This document shows positions 29,383 through 38,636 of a stretch of 64,000 nt of DNA, in pieces; position 1 is the stretch's first letter, and each line of letters begins with the position of its first letter. The notes below the pieces were generated by a model, which ran no database searches, had not been told where the DNA came from, and saw only the letters and a list, made by a program, of their open reading frames with translations. Source of the stretch: Polyangia bacterium (GTDB lineage: Bacteria > Myxococcota_A > Polyangia > Fen-1088); contig DATATI010000070.1 of NCBI GenBank assembly GCA_036268875.1, positions 1 to 64,000 on the forward strand. The letters are read 5' to 3'. The position numbers were made by a program, and so were the translations under genes.

Positions 29383-30462
29383 TTGACGGCGGCGTTGTCC
29401 CGGTCGACGCTGTTGTCCAGCGTGGCCAACACCGCACCCGCCGACAACGTCGTTCTGCGCGAGACCATCGCCGAGCTGCAGCGCTGCCTGCCCGGTCACT
29501 GGACGACCGCCGTCTCGGTGAAGACCAACGACGCGGCCGACGCCCGGGTGGTCATCAAGACCCCGTCTGGAGCCAGCGCGGCGTTGGCCATCGGCGCCCG
29601 CCGGCAGCTGGATCCGAAGTTCGTACCAGCGCTGGCCGACGATCTCCGGGCGTCCGCCGCTGATGCCTTCGTGGTGGTGGCGCCGTTTCTGGGTCAGCGC
29701 ACGCGTGCCCGCCTGGGCGAGGCGGGCATTGGCTACGTCGACCTGACCGGCAACATGCGCCTGTGTCTGGATCGCCCGACGGTGTTCATCCAGACCCAAG
29801 GCGCCGCGCGCAGCCCGTGGTCGCAGGGGCGGGCTGCCCGCGCGCTGGACGGGGCCAAGGCGTCACGGCTGGTGCGCGCGCTGTGCGACGGGAGTCCGCC
29901 CTTCGGTGTGCGCGCGCTGGCGGCGCAGGCCGAGACCGATCCTGGGTACGTGTCACGGCTTTTCGATCAGCTGGACCGCGAAGAACTTGTCGAACGCACG
30001 CCGCGCGGGCCGGTGGTCAGCGTTGACGTTGCCGGGTTGTTACGACGGTGGACGACCGATTATCACTTCGAGGAAGCGAACCGCGCCCTGTCGTGCGCGC
30101 ACCCGCACGGCGTTCCCGGCCTGCTGTCGCGTCTGGCGGGAGCCGCATTTCCTTACGCGCTGACCGCACGCGCCGGCGCGGCCGCGTTGCTGGACAGCGC
30201 CTTGCCGCCCCTGCTGGCGGTCTACGTCGACAACCCGGAACGCGTGGCGCGGACGCTGGGCGCTCGTCCCGTCGACGACGCGCGCGAGGCCAACGTCAGC
30301 TTGGTGCAGCCGTTCGATGCGGTGGTGTTCGCCGAAACCTGGGAGCGCGACGGGCTGCGATTCGCCGCTCGCAGTCAGATCGTCGCCGATCTGCTGGGCA
30401 GCCGGCCGCCCGGCCCCAGCCAGGCCGACGCGGTCCTTGCGAAAGCGGCACGACAGCGATAA
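29383..30462 (+). CDS. Winged-helix protein of unknown function
   Basis: About 359 residues. The TTG at 29383 is weak and a GTG at 29422 is an alternative start. Residues 60-135 form a mixed alpha/beta module with the striking GIGYVDLTGNMRL, reminiscent of nuclease-like or AbiEi-type proteins. Residues 160-205 are a winged helix (FGVRALAAQAETDPGYVSRL...LVERTPRG). The C-terminal third is another alpha/beta unit with VYVDNPERVARTLGARP. No membrane segment. It could be a DNA-binding regulator, or one half of a defence or toxin-antitoxin pair, but no partner gene is beside it. Confidence 0.7.
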   Translation: MTAALSRSTLLSSVANTAPADNVVLRETIAELQRCLPGHWTTAVSVKTNDAADARVVIKTPSGASAALAIGARRQLDPKFVPALADDLRASAADAFVVVAPFLGQRTRARLGEAGIGYVDLTGNMRLCLDRPTVFIQTQGAARSPWSQGRAARALDGAKASRLVRALCDGSPPFGVRALAAQAETDPGYVSRLFDQLDREELVERTPRGPVVSVDVAGLLRRWTTDYHFEEANRALSCAHPHGVPGLLSRLAGAAFPYALTARAGAAALLDSALPPLLAVYVDNPERVARTLGARPVDDAREANVSLVQPFDAVVFAETWERDGLRFAARSQIVADLLGSRPPGPSQADAVLAKAARQR

Positions 30463-30477
30463 ACAGGCAGCCTTCCC

Positions 30478-30551
30478 GGCCTCGTAGCTCAGTTGGATAG
30501 AGTACCGCCCTCCGAAGGCGGGAGTCGCTGGTTCGAATCCAGTCGAGGCCA
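30478..30551 (+). tRNA. tRNA-Arg (anticodon CCG)
   Basis: A 74-base cloverleaf. The acceptor stem GGCCTCG pairs with CGAGGCC and the discriminator is A. The anticodon stem CCGCC/GGCGG encloses the loop CTCCGAA, giving anticodon CCG for codon CGG (Arg). The D-arm GCTCAGTTGGATAGAGT and T-loop TTCGAAT are standard. CCA is not encoded. CGG is a codon well used in this GC-rich genome. Confidence 0.97.
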
Positions 30552-30804
30552 CATCCTATTTGGGGACGTGGTTCGTTGCCGCGAACACGCCCCCCAGCCC
30601 CCTCGCTGCGCGCGGCGGAGCCGCGCTTCGCTCGCTTTGGGATTGGGCGCGCGGCAGGCGAAACCTGCGCGCGCCCTGACGGTGGTGGGGTGCGATGCGC
30701 GGCTCGCGAAGACGAAGTGGAGGACGGTGTGGGTTGGCGCTGGTGACAGGGTTGTGGGGGGAAAATGACAATACGGTGACAGGACCTCGAGCATAGAATA
30801 CAGG
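30552..30804 (+). other. Region after tRNA-Arg with two strong GC hairpins
   Basis: No gene seen. GCGCGGC/GCCGCGC with a 3-base loop lies at 30610-30626. A longer stem at 30645-30676 pairs GGGCGCGCGGCAGG with CCTGCGCGCGCCC (one bulged G) around loop CGAAA. Neither is followed by a T-run. They may process or terminate the tRNA transcript, or be repeat-like palindromes. AT-richer sequence near 30760-30800 may hold the desaturase promoter. Confidence 0.5.
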
Positions 30805-31695
30805 GTGTCGGTCATTGACTCAGGGATGGTTCCTCCGCTCGTCGACGCGCCGCCGGCGGCCAGCGGGTGGCGCGGGTATTTTCGTCTCACCACGGTCCTG
30901 TTCGCGGCGGTGCACGCGGCGGCGGTGATCGGGATGGTGTTGTGCTGGTCGTGGGGTGGGGTCCTGCTGGCGGTGGCGTCTTACTTCATTCGCATGGTGG
31001 TGGTGACGGCGATCTACCACCGCTATTTTTCCCACCGCGCGTTCAAGACGTCGCGGCCGATGCAGTTCCTCTTTGCTTTGGCTGCGCAGACCGCCGGTCA
31101 AAAAGGCGTGATCTGGTGGGCCAGTCATCATCGCTGGCATCACAAATACTCGGACACTGCCCGCGACATTCACTCGGCCAAGCGGCGCGGGTTCTGGTTC
31201 TCGCACGTCGGCTGGATCCTGAACGACGAGTGGAATGACACTGATACAAACCTGGTCAAAGATTTGCTGAAGTATCCCGAGCTGCGCTTCCTCGATCGGC
31301 CCGGCCTCTCGATCCTGCCCATCGCCGCTCTTGGTCTGGCGGTTCTTCTCATCGGTGGCGGCCACACCTTCGTCTGGGCGTTCCTGGTCTCGTCGGTGCT
31401 GGTCTGGCACGGCTCGTTCGCGATCAATTCGCTTTCCCACCTGTTCGGGCGGCGCCGTTACGCGACCGACGACGATTCGCGCAACAGCTGGTGGTTGGCG
31501 GTGCTGACCACCGGTGAAGGCTGGCACAACAATCACCACCACTATCCCAGCTCCGCCAATCAGGGTTTTCGTTGGTGGGAGATCGACGTGACCTACTATG
31601 TTCTCTGGTTGCTGGAGCGAGTGGGCCTGGTTTGGGATCTGCGCCGCCCTCCGGCGGACGCTCTGGCCGGTCCCGTCGCCAAATCGAGCTCGTGA
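30805..31695 (+). CDS. Acyl-CoA (stearoyl-CoA-type) delta-9 desaturase
   Basis: 296 residues from a GTG start. The three His boxes of membrane di-iron desaturases are in order: HRYFSH (around residue 73), SHHRWHH (around 109) and GWHNNHHHYPS (about 237). About four membrane segments surround them. It inserts a double bond into saturated acyl chains using molecular oxygen. It lies between tRNA-Arg and a small orphan ORF, and is one of two desaturases in the window (see 38633). Oxygen dependence fits an aerobic lifestyle. Confidence 0.93.
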   Translation: MSVIDSGMVPPLVDAPPAASGWRGYFRLTTVLFAAVHAAAVIGMVLCWSWGGVLLAVASYFIRMVVVTAIYHRYFSHRAFKTSRPMQFLFALAAQTAGQKGVIWWASHHRWHHKYSDTARDIHSAKRRGFWFSHVGWILNDEWNDTDTNLVKDLLKYPELRFLDRPGLSILPIAALGLAVLLIGGGHTFVWAFLVSSVLVWHGSFAINSLSHLFGRRRYATDDDSRNSWWLAVLTTGEGWHNNHHHYPSSANQGFRWWEIDVTYYVLWLLERVGLVWDLRRPPADALAGPVAKSSS

Positions 31696-31779
31696 CCGTC
31701 GCGGCGAAGGGCCAACGAGGTCCACTCGTGCTATGGTGCTCGCCGCCGGCGACTGGCGATCCAAACCAAGAGGAGCTCC

Positions 31780-31962
31780 ATGGGAAAAGCAGAAGACAAG
31801 CGCGCTGCCATCGTGGCGCAACAGGCGACGCGCGAGCTCGCTGAACGAGCAGCGCGGGGCCTGACTGGCACGGCGCAGTCGACACCGAAGCGTCGGTCGA
31901 ACTGGGCCGCCACCACGTCGCACCCGAGACCGGGCCGTCCGCGCAATCCCCACTCGTCATGA
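31780..31962 (+). CDS. Small basic hypothetical protein
   Basis: 60 residues. A strong AGAGGAGC site sits before the ATG, which makes a real gene plausible. The N-terminal helix is charged and Ala-rich (EDKRAAIVAQQATRELAERA), and the tail is Arg/Ser/Pro-rich (TPKRRSNW, RPGRPRNP). No family. It is convergent with the acyl-CoA dehydrogenase gene. Confidence 0.5.
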   Translation: MGKAEDKRAAIVAQQATRELAERAARGLTGTAQSTPKRRSNWAATTSHPRPGRPRNPHSS

Positions 31963-31987
31963 TCGAGGCCGCCGGGGGCCGCGGACG

Positions 31988-33784
31988 TCAGAGCGCGTAG
32001 CCGCCAGACTCGAGGACGTGCAGCGCGATCTTGCGGCGTAGCGAGAACGTGTTCACGCGTTCCAGCTGGTAATAGCTGTTGATGTCGCGGATCTCGCGGC
32101 CCCACTCTTCGTCCTGCGACATCCACATCAGCATCTCGCGCAGGTGGTGAAAGACGCTCTCGTACGATTGCGCGACGAAGAGTTGGGTCATGAAGATGGG
32201 GATCCGGCTTCTCTCCTCGCCCTTGGCGCGGACCAGTTGCACGGTGCGCGTGATGGCCGAATCCATGGCGTAGATCTGGATCAGGCAATCAGCCAACACC
32301 CCCAGCAACTCTTGCTTTTCCGAGATGCCCTGCATGTACTTCTGCACGCCCAGCGACGCGCCGTAGGCCACCGCCCGCTTGGCAAAGTTGCACTGGCGCT
32401 GCTCGCGTCCCAGCGGCCCGGGCGGGACCTGGCGATTGATCTTCGTCGGGTCGGCCAGCTCCTGCTGCACCTGCCCGACCAGCGCCATCAAACCCAGTCG
32501 TCCCTGTAACGCCCGCTTGAGCAAGGTGCCCGGGACCAGCAATCGGTTGATCTCGTTGGTGCCCTCGAAGATGCGGTTGATGCGAGCGTCGCGGCTGACC
32601 CGTTCGATGGGATAATCTTCGATATAACCGGCGCCGCCGAAGATCTGCAGCGTCTCGTCGGCAGAAGCGTGCAGCATCTCTGAACCGAACACCTTGATGA
32701 TCGACGCTTCGATCGAGTGCTCCTCGATGCCATCGATCATCTTCTTCTGCGCCGCCGGATCATTCGGATCGACGGCGTGGGCCCGGGCGTCCAGCAAACC
32801 CGCCGTGCGAAAGGCCATCGACTCGGCGACGAAGGTCTGGGTGGCGATGTCGCCCAGTTTTTTTCGGATCAGATCGAAATCGGCGATCGGTTTGCCGAAC
32901 TGTTTGCGATCGCGCGCATAGCGGACGCCGATCTCCAGGCAATACTTCGCCCCGCCCACCGCGCCCACGCCCAGCTTCCAGCGCCCGATGTTCAAGATGT
33001 TGAAGGCGATCTTGTGGCCCTGGCCGACGGTGCCAAGGACGCTGTCCGCCGGGATGGTGCAATCCTCCAGATAAAGCGCGCAGGTCGAGCTGCCGCGGAT
33101 GCCCAGCTTGTGCTCCTCGGGACCGATGGTCAGCCCGGGCGCGCCGCGTTCGACCAGAAAGGCGGTGAATTTTTCGCCGTCGACCTTGGCGAAGACGGTG
33201 AACAGATCGGCGAAGCCGGCGTTGGTGATGTATTGCTTGGTGCCGGTCAGCTTCCAGCTTTTTCCGTCGGCGGAAAGCACCGCTTTCGTCTTGGCGGCCA
33301 GCGCGTCCGAGCCCGAACCGGGTTCGGTCAGGGCGTAGGCGGCGATTCGCGCTCCGCTGGCCAGGCTGGGCAGGTAGTGCAAGCGTTGCTCGGGCGTGCC
33401 GAACAAGACCAGCGGCATGGTTCCGATGCCGACGTGCGCGCCGTAACTGACGGCGAACGAGCCCAGGCGGCTGACCGCTTCGGTGATCAGGCTCGAGCTG
33501 GTCTTGTCACCGCCGAGGCCCCCGTACGCCTCGGGGACGTCGTGCCCCAGAAGGCCCACCTCACCGGCCTTTTCCAGCAAGGCGCGCATGGTGCCGGGTT
33601 TTTTTTGCTCGATCTCGGCGGTGCGCGGCTCGACCTCGCGGCGCATGAAGTCCTCCGCCGTGTCGCGCATCATGCGCTGCTCGTCGCTGAGCATCTCGGG
33701 CGTCAGGATCGTCGCTGAACCGGTCGGCTCGATGAGAAAGCCGCCGCCAGGGGACAACGTGATGTCAGATGGCAGATCACCCAT
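31988..33784 (-). CDS. Acyl-CoA dehydrogenase, VLCAD-like
   Basis: 598 residues from ATG 33784, longer than the usual 380 because of a C-terminal helical extension like VLCAD/ACAD9. The FAD and substrate motifs are present: YALTEPGSGSDALA, ITNAGFADLFTVFAKV, FGKPIADFDLIRKKLG, IFGGAGYIEDYP. The catalytic base is most likely Glu407 in IFEGTNEIN. It performs the first step of beta-oxidation on long chains. Convergent with the small gene at 31780 and divergent from the patatin gene. An electron-transfer flavoprotein is not in the window. Confidence 0.93.
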   Translation of the reverse strand: MGDLPSDITLSPGGGFLIEPTGSATILTPEMLSDEQRMMRDTAEDFMRREVEPRTAEIEQKKPGTMRALLEKAGEVGLLGHDVPEAYGGLGGDKTSSSLITEAVSRLGSFAVSYGAHVGIGTMPLVLFGTPEQRLHYLPSLASGARIAAYALTEPGSGSDALAAKTKAVLSADGKSWKLTGTKQYITNAGFADLFTVFAKVDGEKFTAFLVERGAPGLTIGPEEHKLGIRGSSTCALYLEDCTIPADSVLGTVGQGHKIAFNILNIGRWKLGVGAVGGAKYCLEIGVRYARDRKQFGKPIADFDLIRKKLGDIATQTFVAESMAFRTAGLLDARAHAVDPNDPAAQKKMIDGIEEHSIEASIIKVFGSEMLHASADETLQIFGGAGYIEDYPIERVSRDARINRIFEGTNEINRLLVPGTLLKRALQGRLGLMALVGQVQQELADPTKINRQVPPGPLGREQRQCNFAKRAVAYGASLGVQKYMQGISEKQELLGVLADCLIQIYAMDSAITRTVQLVRAKGEERSRIPIFMTQLFVAQSYESVFHHLREMLMWMSQDEEWGREIRDINSYYQLERVNTFSLRRKIALHVLESGGYAL

Positions 33785-33883
33785 GAGAACAGGATACCAG
33801 CTCCGCGTTCTCTCCGCGCCGTTCGCCGGCGCCCCGAATAACGACTTGCTAACGACGACGACTGGCTTAACCTGAAAAAAGGG

Positions 33884-35134
33884 ATGAGCGCGCCTACCCG
33901 GCCCCCCAAACGCGGCGATCGTCCAAGGCTGGCCTTGGTTTTGTCGGGCGGCGGTGCGCGCGGCGCCTACGAAGCGGGCGTGATGCGCTATATCCGCGAG
34001 GATCTGGCGGGCGATCTGGGCGGGCAGGTCCGCTTTGACATCATCTGCGGCACCTCCGTCGGTGGCATCCACGCCTGTTTCTTCGCCGGCACGGCCCACG
34101 TCGCCGACAAACAGGGTCGGATGCTGTGCGACCGGTGGGAGAGCTTTGTCCTGGAAGAGATGGTCAGCTTTGGCGTGAAAGAGTTCTTGCGCGCGCCGCA
34201 GACTCTGCTGGGTGGTGGGGCCATCGAAGAGTTCGAGGGCGAGCGGCGCCTGGGCGGCGTGGTGCAGACGCAGAAGTTGGAGCGCGTGGTGCGCCGCCTC
34301 ATCCCCTGGCAGCACATCAGCTCGAACGTGAAGCAGGGATTTTTGGAGTCGCTGGCGGTGACCGCCACCGACATCGGCTCGGGAAAGTCGGTGGTGTTCG
34401 TCGAACGCTCCGGGACGATCCCCAAGTGGAGCAAGGATCCCTTCGTGCGCGCCCAGGCCGTGACCATGGCGCCCGAGCACGCGCTGGCCTCGGCGGCGTT
34501 GCCCATCCTGTTTCCGGCGGTCGCCGTCGGCGAGCGCTTTTTCTGCGACGGAGGTCTGCGCCAGAACACGCCGCTGTCGCCGGCGTTGCGCCTCGGCGCC
34601 GACAAGGTGCTGGTGATTGGCCTGCGCCACAAGCCGCCGATCGTGGAAGGCGCGCCCGAAGAATCGATGCCCTATCCGGGAGCGGCGTTTCTGGTCGGCA
34701 AGATCCTCGACGCCTTTCTGCTGGACCACATCGACTACGATCTCGATCGCCTGCGGCGGTTCAACGCCGTCATCGAAGCGGTGCGTACGGTGGGCCGCGA
34801 CGATTCGCAGCGCTTCGACGAGGTGGTGACGAAGATGCGCGGCGCGCCTTATCGCGTGGTGGGCGAGTTCATGATTCGCCCGTCCGCCGATCTCGGCGAG
34901 CTGGCCGGCGACGTGGCCCGCACCGGCAAGTTCAAAGGCACCGGCGGCGGGGCCGGCATCCAGCTCCTGCGCCGCCTGGCCACCGCGCGGGGCGCCAGCG
35001 AGGCCGACCTGCTGTCGTACATCCTGTTCGACGGCTTTTATGCCGCCGAGGTGGCGCGCCTCGGATACGAAGACGCCCGCGCCCAGCACGCCGAGCTGGC
35101 GACGTTCCTGTCCGACTCGGTCATCCGCGAGTGA
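33884..35134 (+). CDS. Patatin-like phospholipase
   Basis: 416 residues. The patatin catalytic dyad is clear: GGGARGAYEAG oxyanion region at 22-32, nucleophile Ser58 in GTSVGG, and Asp near 222 in FFCDGGLRQ. The C-terminal third is helical and less conserved. It has no signal peptide, so it is probably cytoplasmic or secreted by another route. Patatin lipases hydrolyse acyl esters of phospholipids. Its neighbour is a long-chain acyl-CoA dehydrogenase, which would use the released acyl groups; this is inference. The 3-prime end is convergent with the SspB-like gene. Confidence 0.93.
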   Translation: MSAPTRPPKRGDRPRLALVLSGGGARGAYEAGVMRYIREDLAGDLGGQVRFDIICGTSVGGIHACFFAGTAHVADKQGRMLCDRWESFVLEEMVSFGVKEFLRAPQTLLGGGAIEEFEGERRLGGVVQTQKLERVVRRLIPWQHISSNVKQGFLESLAVTATDIGSGKSVVFVERSGTIPKWSKDPFVRAQAVTMAPEHALASAALPILFPAVAVGERFFCDGGLRQNTPLSPALRLGADKVLVIGLRHKPPIVEGAPEESMPYPGAAFLVGKILDAFLLDHIDYDLDRLRRFNAVIEAVRTVGRDDSQRFDEVVTKMRGAPYRVVGEFMIRPSADLGELAGDVARTGKFKGTGGGAGIQLLRRLATARGASEADLLSYILFDGFYAAEVARLGYEDARAQHAELATFLSDSVIRE

Positions 35135-35158
35135 TGGTGACGGGCCTGCGGGCCGCGA

Positions 35159-35698
35159 CTACTTGACCAGGCGTAGCTGCGGCTTGCGCCGGCGGCGTCC
35201 AGCGGCGGTCGGTTCGTCTTCGACACTGCCCGCATCGGCGGGGACTGAATGCAGCGTTCGTTCGGTGATGCGCCCGCTGGGGCCGTTGACGCCGGCGGGG
35301 ATTTCGCCGACCGGGGCTGGTTCCAGGTCAGCCAGGTCATCGGGGGTGCCGCCGGTGCGCGCCGCGACGATGGAAACGTCCTCGGGCACGTCCTCGTGAT
35401 AAAGCACGCCGCGACCGTCGTCGCAGGCCACCACGTAGACCGCCGACCACGGCACCACGGTTCGGTGCGGCGTCTTGGCGAACGAAAGCGTGGCCCGCAC
35501 GCCGTACTCGTCGATTTCCAAATCAGGAATCGGAATGGGCAGGTCGTGCCCGTATTGCAGCACCAGATGGCCTTCGGCGCGCAGGTGCAAGGGGACAACC
35601 ACGCCCGGCCGGCGCGCGTCCAAATGCAAGGAAGTCCATCCCTCTCGTAGAAGTGCGAGGAAAGCGTCCTGCTTTGACGGACGTTCTGGAGAGCGCAT
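35159..35698 (-). CDS. SspB-like ClpXP adaptor
   Basis: 179 residues from ATG 35698. Residues 8-100 match the SspB fold of ClpXP specificity-enhancing factors, with the myxobacterial-type LHLDARRPGVVVPLHL, then IPDLEIDEYGVRATLSF, VPWSAVYVVACDD and YHEDVPEDV. The C-terminal 80 residues are charged and Pro/Ala-rich, ending RRRRKPQLRLVK, close to the short XB-type ClpX-binding tail of SspB (usually LRVVK). That ending supports the call. It would deliver ssrA-tagged proteins made by the SmpB/tmRNA system; smpB is also in this window (49322). Confidence 0.82.
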   Translation of the reverse strand: MRSPERPSKQDAFLALLREGWTSLHLDARRPGVVVPLHLRAEGHLVLQYGHDLPIPIPDLEIDEYGVRATLSFAKTPHRTVVPWSAVYVVACDDGRGVLYHEDVPEDVSIVAARTGGTPDDLADLEPAPVGEIPAGVNGPSGRITERTLHSVPADAGSVEDEPTAAGRRRRKPQLRLVK

Positions 35699-35830
35699 GT
35701 CTCGCAAGCGAAGGAAGTTTAGTCTTAACTGATAGGCCGCAGGTTGCAAATGCAGAGTTAAGCCGCTGCCCGGCCGCAACTGAATGGAAGGCGCAGAATT
35801 TTCTGGTTCCGCGGCGACGGATCGTCGGTT

Positions 35831-36883
35831 TTGCGATACCCTGCTGACGTGCCGAATCGAACGCCCTTCGCGCCAGCCCCGGCGAATCCTGCCCGGTTTC
35901 CGTCTGGTTGGCGCGCGCGGTTGGCCCGCGATCCGATTCCGGTGCTGCTGCGGGAGGGCAGCCCGGCCCTGGTCGCCCGGGTGCGGCGCGATTTGATCGC
36001 CGACGACGAAGCGCCCGGCCCCGACGAGGTAGCCAGTTATCCTGAAGTGAAGGCCTTTCTGCGCAAGCAGGAAAAAAAAGGCAGCTTTCTGCCCAAGACC
36101 ACGGAGAAGGCCCTGGGCTCGGTCAAGTTCGCTGCTTGCTTGGCCACGTTGCGCGCGCTGGATCATCTGGCCGAGATTGGCCTTCACTTGCCCAATCCCG
36201 CCGTCGAAGCCGCGGCCGAGTTTCTGTTGTCGTCGCAAGCCAAAGACGGTGGAATCTCCGACCTCACGCTGGCTGAGACGCGCGAAGGCCGCGGCAAGAT
36301 CGTGGCGCTGCATTTCCACGGCTGGGCGCTGGGCGTCCTCTGCAAGGCTGGCCTGGACGCTGACGAGCGCGTCACGCGCGGGTTTCGCTTCTTGCTTGAG
36401 AACCGGCAAGCCGACGGGGGCTGGGCCTGGCGGGGCGTGCGCGCCGATTCGGCAGCACGGCCGTCGAGCCACCTGGTCACCGGCATGGCCTTGCGGGCTT
36501 TCGCCACCTCGCCGACGCGCAAGACCTCGCGCGAGGCCCGACGCGCCGCTGAGCTTCTGGCAACGCGGTTCCTTCAGCCCGATCGCTATCCGGATCGCAA
36601 GGCCGCCAGCTACTGGGAGCAGATCGCCGAGCCGCGTTTTTACACCGACGTGCTGGACGCACTGGATTGCGTGACCGCCGTCGGTCTCGGAAAAGAAAAC
36701 TCCGGCGTGCGCACGGCCGAGGCCTATCTACGCGGGCGGCAACAGGCCGACGGCCTGTGGTACCCCGGCGCGCCGGTCCGCCCGATGGCCGGCGAGAAGC
36801 CCGAACCACCGTCCGACAAAGATCGCGAAGCCGCCCGCTGGCTGACCATCCGCGTGCTGATGGTTTTGCGCCGAGTGAATTAG
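35831..36883 (+). CDS. Prenyltransferase/squalene-oxidase-type repeat protein
   Basis: 350 residues; the ATG at 35831 or a GTG at 35849 may be the start. The body shows alpha/alpha-barrel repeats with the QxxDGGW-like signature: FLLSSQAKDGGI (near 137), FLLENRQADGGWAW (near 187) and YLRGRQQADGLW (near 300). This fold is shared by prenyltransferases, squalene cyclases and polysaccharide-acting enzymes. The DxDD acid of squalene-hopene cyclases is not seen, so it is unlikely to be a cyclase. The gene is divergent from the SspB-like gene. Substrate unknown. Confidence 0.75.
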   Translation: MRYPADVPNRTPFAPAPANPARFPSGWRARLARDPIPVLLREGSPALVARVRRDLIADDEAPGPDEVASYPEVKAFLRKQEKKGSFLPKTTEKALGSVKFAACLATLRALDHLAEIGLHLPNPAVEAAAEFLLSSQAKDGGISDLTLAETREGRGKIVALHFHGWALGVLCKAGLDADERVTRGFRFLLENRQADGGWAWRGVRADSAARPSSHLVTGMALRAFATSPTRKTSREARRAAELLATRFLQPDRYPDRKAASYWEQIAEPRFYTDVLDALDCVTAVGLGKENSGVRTAEAYLRGRQQADGLWYPGAPVRPMAGEKPEPPSDKDREAARWLTIRVLMVLRRVN

Positions 36884-37001
36884 ACCCGCCACCTTCGTTC
36901 CTTGGACCTAACGATGTAGGCACTCGTGGGTCTTTTCGATCGATTTTATGCGGCGTTATTGGGCTGGGAACCTTGGGCGCGGCAGGCACCGTCCTAGTCG
37001 C

Positions 37002-37571
37002 ATGGTTCGGGGATGGTGGGTTCTCGCTGTCGTGGCGGCGGTGGGTTGTTCAGGCGATACGCCGCTGCAGCCAGCCGCGTTTCCCACGGCGTTTGTGCGC
37101 GCTGGGTGCGCGCGCGTGCAGGCGTGTTGCGTGCAACAGGCGCAGTCGCCTGTGGCCGGTGACGCCCAGACCAGCTGCGAAGCCATGTACGACTTTTCGG
37201 CGGCCCTGATGGGCGACCTCGGCGAGGCAGTCCGGCAAGGCCGGGCGGTTTACGACGCCGACAAGGCCGTGGCCTGCGTCGACAAGCTGGCCACCATCGG
37301 CTGCGATATCCACATCGACGTGACCCGCGCGGACATGGTCAGCGACGAATGCGCGCAAGCCGTGCGAGGCCTGGTCTCGGTGGGCGGCGACTGCCAGAGC
37401 ACGTGGGAATGCGCGCCCGGGCTTTTCTGCGACGGTGTTTCGGACGGCGACCATCGCTGCGTCTCGCGCCGTCCCGACGGCGCACCTTGCACCAGCGACG
37501 AGCAATGCGCCGGCAGTGGCTGCCTCGACTGGAATTGTCAGCTACGTCCGCCCATGTGCACCGCCGGCTGA
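37002..37571 (+). CDS. Cys-rich lipoprotein
   Basis: 189 residues from ATG 37002. The signal ends VVAAVGC (Cys 16). The mature protein has about 17 cysteines; the C-terminal third reads GDCQSTWECAPGLFCDG then GAPCTSDEQCAGSGCLDWNC, which resembles the two-step Cys knots of dickkopf-like or EB-module domains common in Polyangia. Function unknown, probably extracellular binding. Start choice rests on the signal; no good ribosome site is visible. Located just upstream of bioB on the same strand. Confidence 0.68.
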   Translation: MVRGWWVLAVVAAVGCSGDTPLQPAAFPTAFVRAGCARVQACCVQQAQSPVAGDAQTSCEAMYDFSAALMGDLGEAVRQGRAVYDADKAVACVDKLATIGCDIHIDVTRADMVSDECAQAVRGLVSVGGDCQSTWECAPGLFCDGVSDGDHRCVSRRPDGAPCTSDEQCAGSGCLDWNCQLRPPMCTAG

Positions 37572-37670
37572 TCGCCCGCCCGGGTCGAGCGGCGGCGACA
37601 GCCAGCAAGGGCCGCCAAAATGTGATACAAGGACCGTGGTTTTGTGCCGTCTTTTACCGCAGGAAGGCCC

Positions 37671-38636
37671 TTGATTAGGCACGATTTCACCCTGACCCAG
37701 GTTCGCGCCATCCACGATTCGCCGCTGCCCGAGCTGATGCTGCGCGCGCAGATGGTGCACCGCGAACACCACAGACCGGACGAGGTGCAACTGTGCTCGC
37801 TGCTGTCTGTGAAGACCGGCGGTTGCCCGGAGGACTGCGCGTATTGTCCGCAATCCTCGCGTTACGACACCGCGGTCGATCCGGCCCGCTTGATGACGGT
37901 GCCCGAAGTGATGGAAGCGGCGACGCGGGCAAAAGAAGCCGGCGCCTCGCGTTTCTGCATGGGCGCGGCCTGGCGCGAGGTGAAGGACGGACCGGCGTTC
38001 GATCAAGTGCTGCAGATGGTCCGCGGCGTCCGTCAGCTGGGAATGGAGGCCTGCTGCACGCTCGGCATGCTCAGCGACGAGCAAGCGGCCAAGCTGGCCG
38101 ACGCCGGCCTCACCGCTTACAACCACAACCTCGACACCTCGCGGGCCTTTTACGGGTCGATCATCAGCACGCGCACCTACGACGACCGGCTGCGCACGCT
38201 GAACAATGTCCGCCGCGCCGGCATCACCGTTTGCTCGGGCGGGATCATCGGCATGGGCGAATCGCTCGACGATCGTTGCGCCATGCTGATGACGCTGGCC
38301 AACCTGGACCCGCACCCGGAGAGCGTGCCAGTGAACGCGCTGGTGCCATCGCCGGGGACGCCGCTTGCCGATCGCCCGCCCGTCGACACCATCGAGTTCG
38401 TTCGCATGATCGCCACCGCGCGAATCCTGATGCCGAAGGCGAAGGTGCGCCTGTCGGCAGGCCGCCTGCAGATGTCGCGCGAGGCACAGGTGCTGTGTTT
38501 TCTGGCCGGCGCGAACTCGGTGTTCTACGGCGAGAAGCTGCTGACCACCGGCAACCCAGACGTCGACGCCGATCGCGCGCTGCTGCGCGACGCTGGCATG
38601 CGACCCGCCCCCGCGCCCGGGTTGCCGACTTCATGA
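37671..38636 (+). CDS. bioB: Biotin synthase
   Basis: 321 residues from the TTG at 37671, chosen because homologues start near RHDFTL and AGGAAGG lies just upstream (a GTG at 37644 is an alternative). It is a radical-SAM enzyme: [11 protein letters not shown] has the three cluster cysteines (C52, C56, C59). [24 protein letters not shown] and VPVNALVP blocks match BioB, which adds sulfur to dethiobiotin. The stop overlaps the next start as ATGA, so the desaturase gene is coupled. Biotin supports acetyl-CoA carboxylase, so the coupling with a fatty-acid gene is functionally sensible. Confidence 0.96.
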   Translation: MIRHDFTLTQVRAIHDSPLPELMLRAQMVHREHHRPDEVQLCSLLSVKTGGCPEDCAYCPQSSRYDTAVDPARLMTVPEVMEAATRAKEAGASRFCMGAAWREVKDGPAFDQVLQMVRGVRQLGMEACCTLGMLSDEQAAKLADAGLTAYNHNLDTSRAFYGSIISTRTYDDRLRTLNNVRRAGITVCSGGIIGMGESLDDRCAMLMTLANLDPHPESVPVNALVPSPGTPLADRPPVDTIEFVRMIATARILMPKAKVRLSAGRLQMSREAQVLCFLAGANSVFYGEKLLTTGNPDVDADRALLRDAGMRPAPAPGLPTS

